Program-made: the position numbers and the translations under genes | In this document: positions 12,253 to 23,342 of the stretch, piece after piece | How the letters are laid out: each line of letters opens with the position of its first letter | How positions within the stretch are numbered: the stretch's first letter is position 1 | Assembly (NCBI RefSeq): GCF_011745365.1 | Contig: NW_024468910.1 | Coordinates: 2,880,068 to 2,944,067 of the forward strand | Direction of reading: 5' to 3' | DNA length: 64,000 nucleotides | DNA from: Cryphonectria parasitica EP155 | Taxonomy: Eukaryota; Ascomycota; Sordariomycetes; Diaporthales; Cryphonectriaceae | The notes under the pieces: model-generated | What the model saw: the letters and a program-made list of their open reading frames with translations, nothing else | The model's database searches: none | What the model was told of the DNA's origin: nothing

Positions 12253-13086
12253 TCACCGCGATAATAATTCTCTCAGCTTAAACATTTCGACGTCCCCATA
12301 CTCGCTCCCAGCTCCTGCCCTCCGCGATAACCGGATCCACTTCCTCCCCTCTCGCTTTCGCGCCTCGAAGGCATCCGTCCCACCAGCCTCGCCGTCCACT
12401 ACTGGCGGCGGCGGAGCAGCTGGTGCGTGGTAGGTATCTGCACCGCTGATTTCCTCGGTCGGCGGGGGCACGCGTGCCCTTCTGTCGGGGCTGGATAGTG
12501 ATTCCTTGACCTCGGTGACCAGCGGGTCCCGGCTTGAGATTGTGAGTGTGATGGTCGACGGGGCTCGCTTTTCGTCGTCGGTGTCGTCGTCGTCGTCGAT
12601 GACGTCGCCATTCCCCTCGTTGTTGGGCAGGGAGTGGGTTGTTCCCTTGGGCGAAGACGCTAGCAGCGCGGCCATGACTTCGGCATCCTCGAGGTCCATC
12701 TGCCTCACCGCGCGGTGGCGTACGTACTGCGACATCTGCGACTGGTAGCGCCGGGCGTAGACTGCGTTGGCCTGGCTGCAGAGGGCGAGGGAGGGGTATG
12801 TGGAGATGAGAACAAAGACGGGCTCGTTTCCTTCATCGCTATGATCATCACCATGACCATCAATTTCCTTCCCCCCAACCGCCTGAAATAGGAAATGGTG
12901 TGACCTCTTTGGGGGCGCGGGCTTGTTGAAGAGTGACATTCGAAACTGCGAGGCGGACGGGCTGGGTGTGGAGGGGGTGTAGGTTGCGCAGAGCTCGAGC
13001 ACTTCGGTCCAGAGGCTTGTGAAGGCTGGGTCTGTTGCTGAGACGGTGGGCTGGAGGGTGAAGAACCAGAGGCGTGTGACTCCCAT
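12253..13086 (-). CDS. Hypothetical protein, possibly a dimeric alpha/beta-barrel (ABM-like) fold
   Basis: Single exon, 277 residues, starting MGVTRLWFFTLQP. The first 140 residues alternate predicted strands and helices (TRLWFFTLQPTV, SLWTEVLELCATY, HHFLFQAVGG, PVFVLISTYPSLALCSQANAVYARR). This recalls small ferredoxin-like barrels of the antibiotic-monooxygenase type seen in many fungal hypothetical proteins, but I see no diagnostic catalytic residue. The C-terminal half is low complexity, with an Asp tract (DDDDDTDDE near residue 170), a Pro/Ala-rich stretch and a basic end. No signal peptide or membrane segment is visible. Function unknown; the fold suggestion is tentative. Confidence 0.6.
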   Translation of the reverse strand: MGVTRLWFFTLQPTVSATDPAFTSLWTEVLELCATYTPSTPSPSASQFRMSLFNKPAPPKRSHHFLFQAVGGKEIDGHGDDHSDEGNEPVFVLISTYPSLALCSQANAVYARRYQSQMSQYVRHRAVRQMDLEDAEVMAALLASSPKGTTHSLPNNEGNGDVIDDDDDTDDEKRAPSTITLTISSRDPLVTEVKESLSSPDRRARVPPPTEEISGADTYHAPAAPPPPVVDGEAGGTDAFEARKREGRKWIRLSRRAGAGSEYGDVEMFKLRELLSR

Positions 13087-14416
13087 CTCTCGTGTGAGGG
13101 TGTTGAGTGTGTTGATTGTAAAGATGTTGCGGGTGGGTTGAGGAAAGACAAGTAGACAGAATTGGGAGTCTTTTTTTTGGTCTTGTTCGTTTTTACTGTT
13201 TTCTTTCCTTCCTGGAAGTTTCCCTTCTTTTTCCCTTCCTATGTTTTTCGAGACTGGTATGGGCGAGGGAAAGAAAGACTTGTTCTGGCTGAGACTCGGT
13301 GGGATGCTGGGCTTAATATTAAATACAGCTCACTGGATTCTCCAGAAAGAATAATGAGATGGGTTGACTTCCTTAAGTTTGAGGATACATTGGTAGAGAG
13401 AGGGATCTGCATACACACGCACGTACGAAAAACAATCTGTTTTCTCTTCTCCCTCTCGCTTTTCTCGATTCCCCATTTGTTCTGTTATTTGCTGGGCACG
13501 CTGCAGCAAAGTGGCACAAGAGCAATGACGGAGCCGTTTATGGAGTTTACGTGTAACCCTTGGCGCCCTGACGAAAGGCTCGAACCCCATCGACGTCAGA
13601 GGGCCTAGCCTGGCCGAATTGTCGCCCCTTCCCGCACTTATGGGGCATTAGTGGGTTTGTTATAGAAGCTAGCATCGAACTGAACCCGCCAAAAGTGACA
13701 AGATGATGGTGTGTGTGTGTGTGTGTGTCAAAGCTTCTCAGCTATAGTGGCATTGCTCTTCCTCCCCCTCCCTTTAGCCAAAAGAGGTGTGGTAAGATGG
13801 TATGTGCCGCTATATACATCTTACTTTGTGAGGGATGGTTGAGGTCGTATCATCTGAGGGTCATTTGCTTCATCCCGTGTTGGACTGCACCTGTTCATGA
13901 CGAGAAGTCACGACCACGACCAGGACCAGGACCAGCACTCGGACCAGCACTCGGACGGGGACTGCGACGCTGTAAGGATGTAATTGTTGGGAGTAAAAGT
14001 TAAAGTGGCCCTATTTGTTTTGTTCATCATGCAGACAAATCCCCTTAGTTAAAGACAGGAAGTCACGGTGATGTGCTATGCTGGGGTGTTGCAGCTACAC
14101 GCCGTAAAGTCCCTTACAGTAGTAGGTAGGTAAGTAGTGCATGCCCACCTGAAGTCATGGCCAGCAAGGGCCAGGGGGGGGGGGGGGTGGTCTCGGTCTT
14201 GGAGGGGCAGGATGCAAAGCAACCTTGAATACTAAGCCGACGATCGACAGTCAATTCTGGCAATGCATTAATGATGAGCTACTAGATATGTATATTTAAG
14301 GTGAGAATGTGATTTATACAAATATGTTACACCAAACAAGTTGATGAGCGACTGGAGTAACCTGTCGAATTCTCATGCCCATGGAGAAAGAAAACAACCC
14401 CCTTTCCCCCATGCAT
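13087..14416. other. Intergenic region with several simple repeats
   Basis: This 1.3-kb region lies upstream of the 12253-13086 gene and downstream of the MATE gene. It contains a (TG)n run at about 13710-13728, a small GACCAG/CACTCGGAC-type minisatellite at about 13908-13965, and a run of fourteen G at 14174-14187. No coding sequence or RNA gene could be supported. Confidence 0.5.
13908..13965. repeat. Small minisatellite (ACCAGG and CAGCACTCGGAC units)
   Basis: Two nested direct repeats occur here: short CACGAC/CAGGAC units followed by two copies of a CAGCACTCGGAC-like 12-mer. No protein reading explains them. They are likely slippage products. Confidence 0.6.
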
Positions 14417-16007
14417 CTACATTTCCTCTCTTGCCTTGACGCTTTCAACGCACCTTTGCCATCTCAAGCACCTCATGTAAATCCCCTCCGCGATCGAAGT
14501 GGCCACCGTGCTGACCGCAAAGCCAACCCAGATGCCGTCTAGCTCCCATCGCAGGGGGCCCAGCTCTAGCCACATGGCGAGCGGAACTCCGACAGCGTAG
14601 TTCATGACGAAGACAATCCAGGCTGCAATATCCTGCCTCCCGAGGCCGCGCATCAGGCCATGTGTGCCGCAGAGAACAGAATCGACGCTCTGGAACAGGG
14701 CGACGGTGAGGAAACTGTTGGCAGCGATCGCCTGGATCTTGGCGTCGTCAGAGAAGATGGAGGGAATATGGTGGCGGAACACGTAGAGAAGGGTCGCGTT
14801 GAAGAGGCCGACGACGGCGAAGACGACCAGGTAGAGGTGTGTGGCACGCCTTGCGGTCGGGAGCAGACCGCCTCCTATGAGATGGCCAAGCCGCGTGCTG
14901 ACGGCCACGCTGATGGAGAATGGGATGTGCCAGAGGATGACTGTTGCTGTCGTCTATTGTTCCAACCACAAGAATGCAACGTTAGCCCAGATACAAATAC
15001 AGAGAGAGAATACGTCTGTGTGGCAAACTTACCAAGATGGTCTGGGCGGCCAGATGTTCCGTGCTGATATAAGACGTGCTGAGCGTGAGAATCTCGAACG
15101 CGCCCCACTCAGCCAGCGTTGCGACGGCGCCCGCTGTAGACAGAGAGACCATGGTGCCCCATTTCCTCAGAGCCTCCCTCGAGAAGCCTCCCCAGCAGCC
15201 GTGCGACCACCTACCCAGGGGTGAGACGATATACAGCAGCAAGAGGATGAACCGCAGGTTGTTGCTCAGCGCCGCGCCCAGGGCGGCACCCTCGAGCCCC
15301 ATGCCGAGCGGGAAGGCCAGCGCCCAGCTGAGCACCGCGTTCACGGGCGCACAGACGATGAGCACCGCCATGCCGGCGTTGCAGTCACCCTGCGCCTGCA
15401 GGAACCTCTTGAGCGCCTCGAACGCCGCGTATCCGGGCAGGCCCACGAGGCTGTACTGCAGAAACAACCCCGCCCGCACGGCGACGTCGTGCTGCCTGAC
15501 CACGAGCGGCAGCACCCACGGCGAGCACGCCCAGAACAGCCCGATCGGCACGGCCGCCAGCGCCATCAGCAGCAGCATGCGCTGCACGTGCAAGCCCACG
15601 GCGGCCGGGTTGCCTGAGCCGTACGCCTGGGCGCACAGCGTGTCGAGGGCCGTGGCCATGCCCTCGAAGACGGCGAGCCCCACCACGTTCATGGTCGTCA
15701 CGCCGATGCTGGCGGCGGCGAGGTCGTCGGGGCCCAGGTGGCCGGCTACCACCGTGATGATGACGAAGAAGGAGTATTGCAGCAGGTATGTGGCGATGAG
15801 GGGAAGCGAGTAGCTCGTGAGCAGCCACAGCTCCGAACTGCTCCTCGACCCGTAGATGTCGGCCTCGTCCTCCTCATCGCGGGCAGCGGCCTCCGTGGGT
15901 GGTTCCGGCCTCGGTGTCGTCGAGGCCGGACTGTCCGAGAGCAGTGGGCTGCACTCATCGGCCTCATGATGCACGTCCTGCTGACCGCGCATGCTGGGCA
16001 CGAACAA
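14417..16007 (-). CDS. MATE family multidrug/metabolite exporter
   Basis: Two exons (16007-15033 and 14953-14417) flank a 79-nt phase-0 intron (GTAAGT...ATAG) and encode 503 residues. The cytosolic N-terminal tail of about 55 residues is acidic (SPLLSDS, RDEEDEADIYGS). About twelve hydrophobic segments follow. Family marks include LAAASIGVTTMNVVGLAVFEGMA, LDTLCAQAYGSGN, RFLQAQGDC and LGAALSNNLRF in the first half, then the second half with STRLGHLIGGG and FQSVDSVLCGTHGLMRGLGRQ. These match eukaryotic MATE transporters, which export organic cations or metabolites by H+ or Na+ antiport, usually at the plasma or vacuolar membrane. The substrate cannot be inferred. Length is normal and no break is seen. 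Confidence 0.9.
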
Positions 16008-17794
16008 AGCCCCCCAGTTGCTGAGCGAAGGGCCTCTTGTCCCTCTCTTTTCTGTGGTAGATATGCTGGTGCAGACTTGTTGTGATTCTCCCTACAGGGT
16101 TTTGGGTCCAGTATACAGTACCCCAAAGTAATGGTCGGTGGTCGGTAATCACATAATTTGCCGCACTCAACACAATGAAGAATTTCTCGCCTGGCTGCGG
16201 ATCATTGGAGAACCCACTGGCCCGTCGTGGGTCTACTTAGCTCAAGCATCTTCGCGTATGCTCTTTTCTCCCTAAAGAAAACCTCGTGTGATACAGGACC
16301 TCGACGGGCAAATAACCATTGGTTAATTATCTTATTTCGGGGAGCGAAATTTGCAGCCCAGAGTTACACCAGCAAGGTCTGGCCATTTACCTCCAGAATT
16401 TCATCGTCCTTCTGAGGTATTGTTAGGCGCTCTCCGCCTGTTCTTTCACTTCTGGCAGTATGCATGTTAAAACTCCACCGCTCCTGAGACAGCTGCAAGG
16501 CTTGCCCTGGTACAGAGACCCACCACCCTCACAAGATGGATGGCTCCAAAAAAAAGAAAAAAAAAATGAAATAAGGACCCAATGCCAATGAGTAGAAGTC
16601 TGTAGCATCGGGAGTTCTCGCAGAATAATACTTGATCATTGTCATCAGTGTGAAGGTTCCTGGAAATTGGCAGTAGCCTCGGGGAGCAGTCGAGAGCTTG
16701 CTTGTCGATATTTGACTTGGGAGTCGATTGAGACTGATACGATGTAATCACCGCAGGACTTGTTCGAGAGGCACATTCTGCAGGGGCGGAGGAAAGGATA
16801 TGAAATGGTTGAAGACGACCTTGCATAGCGATGTTGATATGATGAAGATCTGAATCGAAGTCAAGGATTGGAAAGACGTTGTCATCATTGACGTTGCTGC
16901 TGCTGTGTTGAGCGAATTCCCTTGGTTCAACTGGCGGCTAACCAGAAACCATGGCTATGTGATCAATATAAGGTACAATACCTTTGTCACAAAGAATCAG
17001 CCTCTCGCAAGCTGGCCAATTTCATTTCCAGCTACGTCGAAGTCATCATAGTGAAGCTGGTAACTTTTTTTTTTTTTTTTTTTTTTTTGAGAGAGGACAG
17101 TCCAGCCCCACTTCAAGAACTGAGCAGACTGACCTTGATCTGTGAATGTCCTAATTAGCATATATTTTGTGATCATCCTGAAATGTTCTGATATAGCTTA
17201 TACAGGTGCTTTGTGGGAGAGATGGAACAGCTGTCACAAGGTATGATTGGTAAGGGTGTGCTTCAGTAATGATGCTGGCAACCAGGGCGGGAAGGTGGAG
17301 AATAAACAATCATAGAATGTGATGTAGACAGAAACTGACGATATCTAACTACGTTGCACATAGGTGACATTTCAAATACAAGATGAAGCAATGCTTGCAC
17401 TCCTCAATCAACATCGGATCTCCCCATCAGCAGTTGCTGAGATGGGCTCGAAATTTAATGGTACGATATCCCTTATGGGGTTTGTCGCATCTTTGCTTGT
17501 GAAACACTTCTGTGGGAGGACCATCTGTGCAGAGTCCCCCAGGGGGTCATCCTGCATTTTCAGCTTAGCCTTTGTTCATTGAGACCCATTTGGGATTCAA
17601 CAAAAAGATCGTTCCGCATTTGGGGGCCAATAGTTTTGCACGGTCCGAAATCCTTTCTTTGAGCACGCCGCATCGCCGCATCGCCGCATGTAAAGTCCGA
17701 GGTAGCCCCTCCACATTTTCATCTTTTCTTCTTTCTCAGTTCTTCCCTGAGTTGACTGGAAATTTGATATCCATGATGAAATTACACTTCTGAA
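16008..17794. other. Divergent intergenic region between two transporters
   Basis: This 1.8-kb stretch separates the divergent MATE and DMT transporter genes and must contain both promoters. It carries a run of 24 T at 17065-17088 and a short CATCGCCG repeat at about 17667-17690. I find no supported gene in it. Confidence 0.5.
17065..17088. repeat. Poly-T tract of 24 bases
   Basis: An uninterrupted run of 24 T lies in the divergent region between the MATE and DMT transporter genes. It may act as a nucleosome-depleting poly(dA:dT) element. There is no retrotransposon-like sequence or target duplication visible beside it. Confidence 0.8.
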
Positions 17795-19112
17795 ATGGGG
17801 AGAGAAGAAAAACCGTCCTTCGTGGCCAGGCATAAGCCATCGCTCGTCGTCCTCGCCTCCCAAATATCCGCTGCTGTGGTACATGGGGTCGTCAAGTCGC
17901 TGGAGAATGGGGTGGACCATGTCGATCCCTTTCAGATCCTCCTGATCCGGATGATCATCACGGGGGTAGGCTGCTCGCTCGGTCTTTGGCTTAGACGAGT
18001 GCCAGAGTCTCCCTGGGGTCATCGTGATGTTCGCCCGATGCTGCTGTTGAGAGCAGTTGGAGGGGTGCTTGGTGCAGCCGGCATGTACTGTAAGTTTCGC
18101 AATGGAATTATACTAACCTCTCATGTCCAGAGGGTGTTATCGTTGTTCTTGGACATGATACTCATCTCACATGTCGCAGATTCGATTCGATACCTCACGC
18201 TGTCTCAAGCAACCGCCCTGAACTTCCTTGCACCGATGGGCGCCATGATCATATCGAAATATATGGATCATGGGACATTCACGTTTATTGATCGTGCGGG
18301 CGCCGCTATAGCGCTGGCCGGGGTGGTCATGGTGGTTCAGCCTGACAACTTCTTCAAGCCTGGCGAGACGTTATCACTTGGGCCCAAGCCAGATGCCTTT
18401 GCGAAATGGAAAGGTCTGGCATGTGGTTTAATAGGTGTCATGGGCACAATCGTGAGTTCTTGGCCTCCAGTATTTGGGCTTTGCTCGTGTTACCTACTTG
18501 CCGTTATCTCAAGTTCCAGAAGGCTGACAGCGAGGAAATTGTCGAGCAAATGAAAAGACCGCTCTGACAACCATGCGCCGCATTGGATCTCGAGCACACC
18601 CGCTTACCGTCGTCAACTATTTTGCGTGGGTTGTTGTGCTGGTTGCCATGACAGTGGTGATAATCAAGCAGCTCAGTTGGCCCAGCAGCCCCAAGGCATG
18701 GGCATATATGATCATTGTCGGGGTTTTCGGGGGCCTGATGGTATGTGTGGGACCCTCAGTACATATGCCATAAGCGGATTACTGACCAGACACACAGGAA
18801 TTTCTCCTGACACTTGGGATCGCGAGCGACGCGTCATCCGTGGCGACCATCATGATCTACTCGCAGGTCTTGTGGGCTCTGATACTCGACCGCATTTTCT
18901 GGCATGTCAGCATGAATGTGTGGACGTTTGTAGGGGTTGGAAGCGTGATAGGGAGTCTGACCCTAGTCTCTCTGGCAAAGGAGATACCAGCCTTTGGTCG
19001 GACGAAGCAGCGTTACGAGACTCTTCCTATTATTGACGACAACGGCGTTACGGTGCATGAGATTGATCTAGATAGCCTTTATGACTATGATGAAACAGAT
19101 GAGATATTATAG
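17795..19112 (+). CDS. EamA/DMT-superfamily membrane transporter (SLC35G-like)
   Basis: Four exons (17795-18089, 18180-18451, about 18558-18740, 18798-19112) give 354 residues with about ten membrane segments. The junction at 18089/18180 restores GMYYSIRYLTLSQATALNFLAP, a hallmark of the drug/metabolite transporter superfamily. The junction at 18740/18798 restores GGLMEFLLTLGIASDASSVATIM. The acceptor of intron 2 is less certain: 18557 gives GTITALTTMRRIGSRAHPL and fits the family best, while 18530 would add nine residues in frame. Intron 3 is only 57 nt. The C-terminus is acidic and cytosolic. Members export or exchange small metabolites; the substrate is unknown. It is followed by a sugar transporter in the same direction, but the 1-kb gap shows they are separately transcribed. 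Confidence 0.85.
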
Positions 19113-19792
19113 AAGCTGATTGAGAAGGCACAAACAATCAATTTTTATGCTTTTGGGTGAAGGCTGGAGACATTTCATCTTACCAAAATAGGGACTCGGA
19201 GTGGATGGAATCGCCTTGATTGGCAGCAGTATCAGATTCTGAATATTGCCGCAGCATCCAAAGTACAAGAGAAAACACTCTCCTTGTTTCGACACGTTTT
19301 CTACTGCGCAAATGAGGAATATAGTAGTCCCATGCGGAGCCCGGAGGGATGGCAGTCAAACAAAGAAAGGGGGAAAAATAGAAGAAAAGACATTGGACAA
19401 ATCCACACCACAAACTCGCCGATCACATGCACGTCTGTCGTGATAGACAGGAGATACCCTGACGATCTCGGAAAGGTCCAGATCGACAACATTCACACAT
19501 AAAAAGGTGGCCGGGGACTCCTCTCTGAAACTGGGCAGGAAGAGAAGAAGTAAAGATTAATGGGTAAAATAAAACTCGTGCCAAGGAACCACAAGGATCA
19601 AATATTACGAAGTACAACGTCTGGAATAGTATGTCTCCATTCATATGCAGTACCGGCTGAGAGATGATGTCAAGCTTGTCGATCACGAAAAGAAACAACG
19701 CACTGAGGAGGATGCAAGGCTCGGCTTTCTCTTTTCAGCAATCCGGAAAGCATCGATTTGCCAGAAGTAACGGATCGTCCCTCCACTTCTAT

Positions 19793-19870
19793 GCGGGGTG
19801 CAGCCTCTTTGGACGGAATCCGGGGAAGGATGATGACTCGACTCCACGCCTTTTCTGGGGATTTCTGGGG
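19793..19870. promoter_or_regulatory. Cluster of candidate CreA/Cre1 (SYGGRG) sites
   Basis: Four plus-strand matches to the fungal carbon-repressor consensus SYGGRG occur within 78 bases: GCGGGG at 19793, CCGGGG at 19820, CTGGGG at 19855 and CTGGGG at 19865. A reverse-strand match lies near 19842. They sit about 290-370 bases upstream of the sugar transporter start. CreA commonly needs two nearby sites. The motif is short, so this is a prediction of glucose repression, not proof. Confidence 0.45.
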
Positions 19871-20030
19871 ATAATGGGACTTAGCGGGCCCCGGAAGAGA
19901 GCGCGAGCCTTGGACACCACCGAAAACAATGCCGAGCCCGACACGCCGGTCAGCCCACCATTTGTGTTTTTTGATGGTAGCCCCATGGCTTGGCTGTGGT
20001 GGATGACTGATGAAGCGAACCCGAGTATGA

Positions 20031-20037
20031 TATATAA
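20031..20037 (+). promoter_or_regulatory. Probable TATA box of the sugar transporter
   Basis: The sequence TATATAA lies 123-129 bases upstream of the ATG at 20160, a spacing compatible with a core promoter and a short 5' leader. TATA boxes are common in strongly regulated fungal transporter genes. Confidence 0.45.
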
Positions 20038-20159
20038 GTCAGAGGAAGAGAACTCTGTCTGTCTGTCCTTTGACTTAGAGCCACAAGGCTTGTTGCGTTG
20101 CTTTCCTCCATCATTGGCCGAAGCACCGAATTTCCTCTCCCTTTTGTCAGGTTGCCAAC

Positions 20160-22236
20160 ATGAAGAAGTCCAAGTTCTACGGCCTTAGAGGCACGTCACT
20201 AAACGTTGCCATCGCCGTCATTGCCGGCACTGACTTCGCCCTCTTCGGATATGACCAAGTGAGCCCGCAGTGAATATTCCAGTGACGATTATTTTAGACC
20301 TGAATTACTAACGAGAATGCTTTCTCTCTCGCAGGGTGTCATGGGTGGGCTGTTGACCCTGTCCTCCTTCTTGCAATACTTCCCCCAAGTGGACGTGGCC
20401 AACCCACCACCTGGTTACACTGCTTCGCAGGCGTCGAACATACAGGGCATCACCGTGGGAGGGTACACCCTGGGGTGCTTCTTCGGGGCTGTAGCCACGA
20501 TCTGGTTGGGCAACTGGCTTGGACGAAAGAGAGCAATCATCACTGGCTCGACCATCATGATCATTGGCGCTGCCATACAGTGTGCCTCATTCTCCCTGCC
20601 ACAGCTTATTGTTGCTCGTCTCATCACCGGGTTCGGCAATGGTAAATTGATCTTCCTCTTCTCAATCCCGGCCCCTTTTTGCCGTCACAGTCTTTTTACT
20701 GAGAGGCTTTACAAACAGGAATCAATACGTCGACGGTGCCGACATGGCAGTCCGAGACATCGAAACCTCACAAGCGGGGTCAAATGGTCATGATCGAGGG
20801 TTCTCTGATCGTCTTTGGTGTGATGCTGAGCTACTGGATCGACCTCGGCTTCTCGTTTCTCGAGCCGTCAACTATCGCCTGGCGGTTCCCCATCGCCTTC
20901 CAGATCATTCTCGCCCTATTTGTCGCCTTGGGAATTCCCGGTCTGCCCGAGTCCCCTCGGTGGCTGATCCTGAAGGGACGGGAGGACGAAGCCCTCGAGG
21001 TCCTCTCTGCACTTGCGGATCTCCCCCCGGATGACCCCAGGGTCCACAGCGACTTTCAAGCGGTCAAGGATGCTGCCCTCGAGATGGCATCTGGGTCGTT
21101 CAGGGACTGCTTCAAGAAGAACGAGAATCGCAATCTTCATCGGACCATCCTTGGATATGTCAACCAGATGTTCCAACAAATCTCAGGGATTAATATCATC
21201 ACATACTGTGCGTTCACTGAAGCGCCTCTGGCTTTTTTGATTTTCCTTATTGAATTATTTTGTCCTTCAATTTCTCGCACAGTCGTCGCTGACTACTAGG
21301 AACCTTTTGTGCAGATGCGGCCACCATTTTCGTTAGCATCGGCTTATCGAACTTCCTCAGTCGGCTCCTTGCTGCGCTGAACGGAACAGAATACTTCATC
21401 GCGTCCTGGATTGCCATTTTCACCATTGAAAAGTTCGGTCGGCGCAAGCTCATGCTCTTCGGGGCCGTCGGCCAGTCCCTCTCGATGGTCGTGCTGGCGG
21501 TGACCAGCAAGTACACCGAAGTCAGCAAAGGTGCGGGAATCACAGCCGCCATCTTCCTCTTCGTCTTCAATTCCTTTTTTGCTGTTGGTTGGCTGGGCAT
21601 GACCTGGCTTTACCCTGCGGAGATCACGCCTCTGGGAATCCGAGCCCCGGCCAACGCCATCTCGACCACGGCCAATTGGATCTTCAACGTGAGTTTCTAC
21701 CAAAGGCTGATATCAGCGTCATTTGTATGGGATCAGAACTCATATTTGCTGACACTTCTTTCCCACCAGTTCCTCGTCGTGATGGTGACGCCTCCTGCTT
21801 TTGCCAATATTGGTTATAGGACTTACGTGGTTTTCGCCGTCATCAATGCATTCATGGTGCCATGTGTCTACTTTTTCTTTCCCGAAACAGCCTACCGGTC
21901 GCTCGAAGAGGTAAATATTATTCTTAACCCTCGCCATCCCTCACTTCTACCCAGTCCCTATGACCATCAGCTGACTCGAGGATTCTGCAGATGGACGAGA
22001 TCTTCCAGGACGCCCATGGGTTCAAAGGCGCTTTCGATGTTGTCAAGATCGCCAGGGAGAAGCCAAGGCGTTACGACAAGCATGGAGAGCTTCTCATCAA
22101 CTACGAGGATACCGAATATGCCCACAGGAGGCACTCGGCTGTTGGTAGTGATCCCGGGCATCAACATGGATACGCCCACACCGAGAAGAGTGATGAGCAT
22201 ATCAACGGGTCTGAGGAGAGGAGGGAGCATTTGTGA
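20160..22236 (+). CDS. MFS sugar (hexose-type) transporter
   Basis: Six exons (20160-20258, 20335-20641, 20719-21207, 21315-21688, 21770-21910, 21991-22236) give 551 residues, normal for a fungal sugar porter. Introns are 76-107 nt; the first has a TACTAAC-type branch. The start MKKSKFYGLRG leads straight into helix 1, and the first junction rebuilds GYDQGVMGGLL. Sugar-porter signatures are complete: GRKRA after helix 2, PESPRWL at the end of the first half, QQISGINIITYYAATIF in helix 7, FGRRKLM, and PAEITPLGIRAPANAISTTANW followed by PETAYRSLEEMDEIF. The C-terminal tail is His-rich and cytosolic. It should be a plasma-membrane proton symporter or facilitator for hexoses or related sugars; the exact sugar is not predictable. 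Its promoter has clustered CreA-like sites. Confidence 0.92.
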
Positions 22237-23219
22237 GGGGGGGTGGCAGGACGTGAGCTTTTAAGAAGGGAAATCTGAAAATATACAGGTTGAGTAAAGG
22301 GTTTGAAAGAGCAACCTAGCAAGAGTTAGAGGCTCAGATTATTGAGTGGAGAGGACGAGAGTATATTATACTAGGTGGAGTAATTATCACGACAGGACCA
22401 TTTGATCCTAAGCAAGCCTGATACGAGCCTCTACAATCTCAGCTACACAGGCTCAGTTTCTCGGCGAATCTCCCCTTCCCCCTGTCCCAGCCCTATTCAT
22501 GCACTCGCTTGTTCTATTTGACCGTCGTTCTGATGGAGGTTGGGCGCAGCTTCATCGCTGCCGCCGTCTCTCTCCCGTATTACTTATTTGCAATACAAAG
22601 CTGGGCAGCGAGGACGATGACGGGGTCGAAGACATGTGCTGCTGTACATGCTATCATGTCGAGTACTGTAGCAAAGGCGTACGCCGAGCCGGATACAGTA
22701 GTTACTCGAGACCCAGGAACCGAACGGCACCATCAAAGCTCTCCCTGTTTTTGAAAAGCTGCGCTGAGCAGAGGCAATCTGAAAGCCTCCCTTGTCACTC
22801 ACTCACTGATCTATTACCAAGCGGCCAACGTTCAGTATGCCCGCTTCGAGAATTCCCTTCCCTGACTGCTTGACAAAAATCGCACCACATCTGCATTGAA
22901 CTAACAGACAAAGTACCTCAAAAAGCAGACTAAGACATGTGCTCCCTAACACAAGGTGATCAGGCCTCAAAGTATCTACTACCTCGAAAGTGACCGGTGC
23001 CACGTTAGAGAGCTATCGAGCGCTATGTGCCAGCTCAAGCCTCTCCCTTCGCCACCCAAAGTCTCCACAGCTTCCAGTTCAAGACAAGCGTTGTACCCAC
23101 CCCAAAACTGACCAAGCGCCTCTTATGGTTGCATTCATGAATGTAATGTTCGCAAAATCCCTCAACAACAACCAGACCCACTACACTCTGTGCTCAAACG
23201 CAGAGACCGTCAATGTACA
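22237..23219. other. Intergenic region with no supported gene
   Basis: This stretch lies between the sugar transporter and the tRNA gene. Short reading frames are present but none shows conserved motifs or splice-compatible extensions. I see nothing to annotate. Confidence 0.5.
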
Positions 23220-23336
23220 TCTTCCGTAGTATAGTGGTCAGTATGCAAGCTTGTCACTCGACTTGTACATCCCCAACTGAGGATATTCAACCAGAGCAGC
23301 TCGCTTGAGACCCGGGTTCAATTCCCGGCGGGAGAG
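23220..23336 (+). tRNA. tRNA-Asp (GTC) with a 45-nt intron
   Basis: A full cloverleaf can be drawn. The acceptor stem TCTTCCG (23220-23226) pairs with CGGGAGA (23329-23335), with one T-G wobble. The D arm is GTAT/GTAT with GTGGTCA in the loop. The anticodon stem CAAGC pairs with GCTTG, the loop is TTGTCAC with anticodon GTC at 23253-23255, the variable region has four bases (AGAC), and the T arm is CCGGG-TTCAATT-CCCGG. The two halves of the anticodon loop are split by an intron of 45 nt, placed at 23257-23301 directly after anticodon position 37, the canonical nuclear tRNA intron site. The mature length is 72 nt plus CCA, as expected for tRNA-Asp. A/B box promoter elements are internal to the gene. 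Confidence 0.93.
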
Positions 23337-23342
23337 TTTTTT
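23337..23342 (+). terminator. RNA polymerase III terminator of the tRNA-Asp gene
   Basis: Six consecutive T follow immediately after the discriminator base of the tRNA gene. This is the standard signal that ends RNA polymerase III transcription. Confidence 0.8.

Larger units (their letters stand above)
19113..20159. other. Intergenic region upstream of the sugar transporter
   Basis: This region lies between two plus-strand genes. The distal half holds candidate CreA sites and a TATA box for the sugar transporter, described separately. Nothing else is seen. Confidence 0.5.

Noticed and set aside
13560..13620. Possible tRNA B box on the minus strand (GGGGTTCGAGCC)
   Set aside because: No A box, no acceptor stem and no T-stem pairing could be built around it.
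17065..17088. Poly-T run as the tail of a retroposed element
   Set aside because: No element body, coding remnant or target-site duplication is visible next to it.
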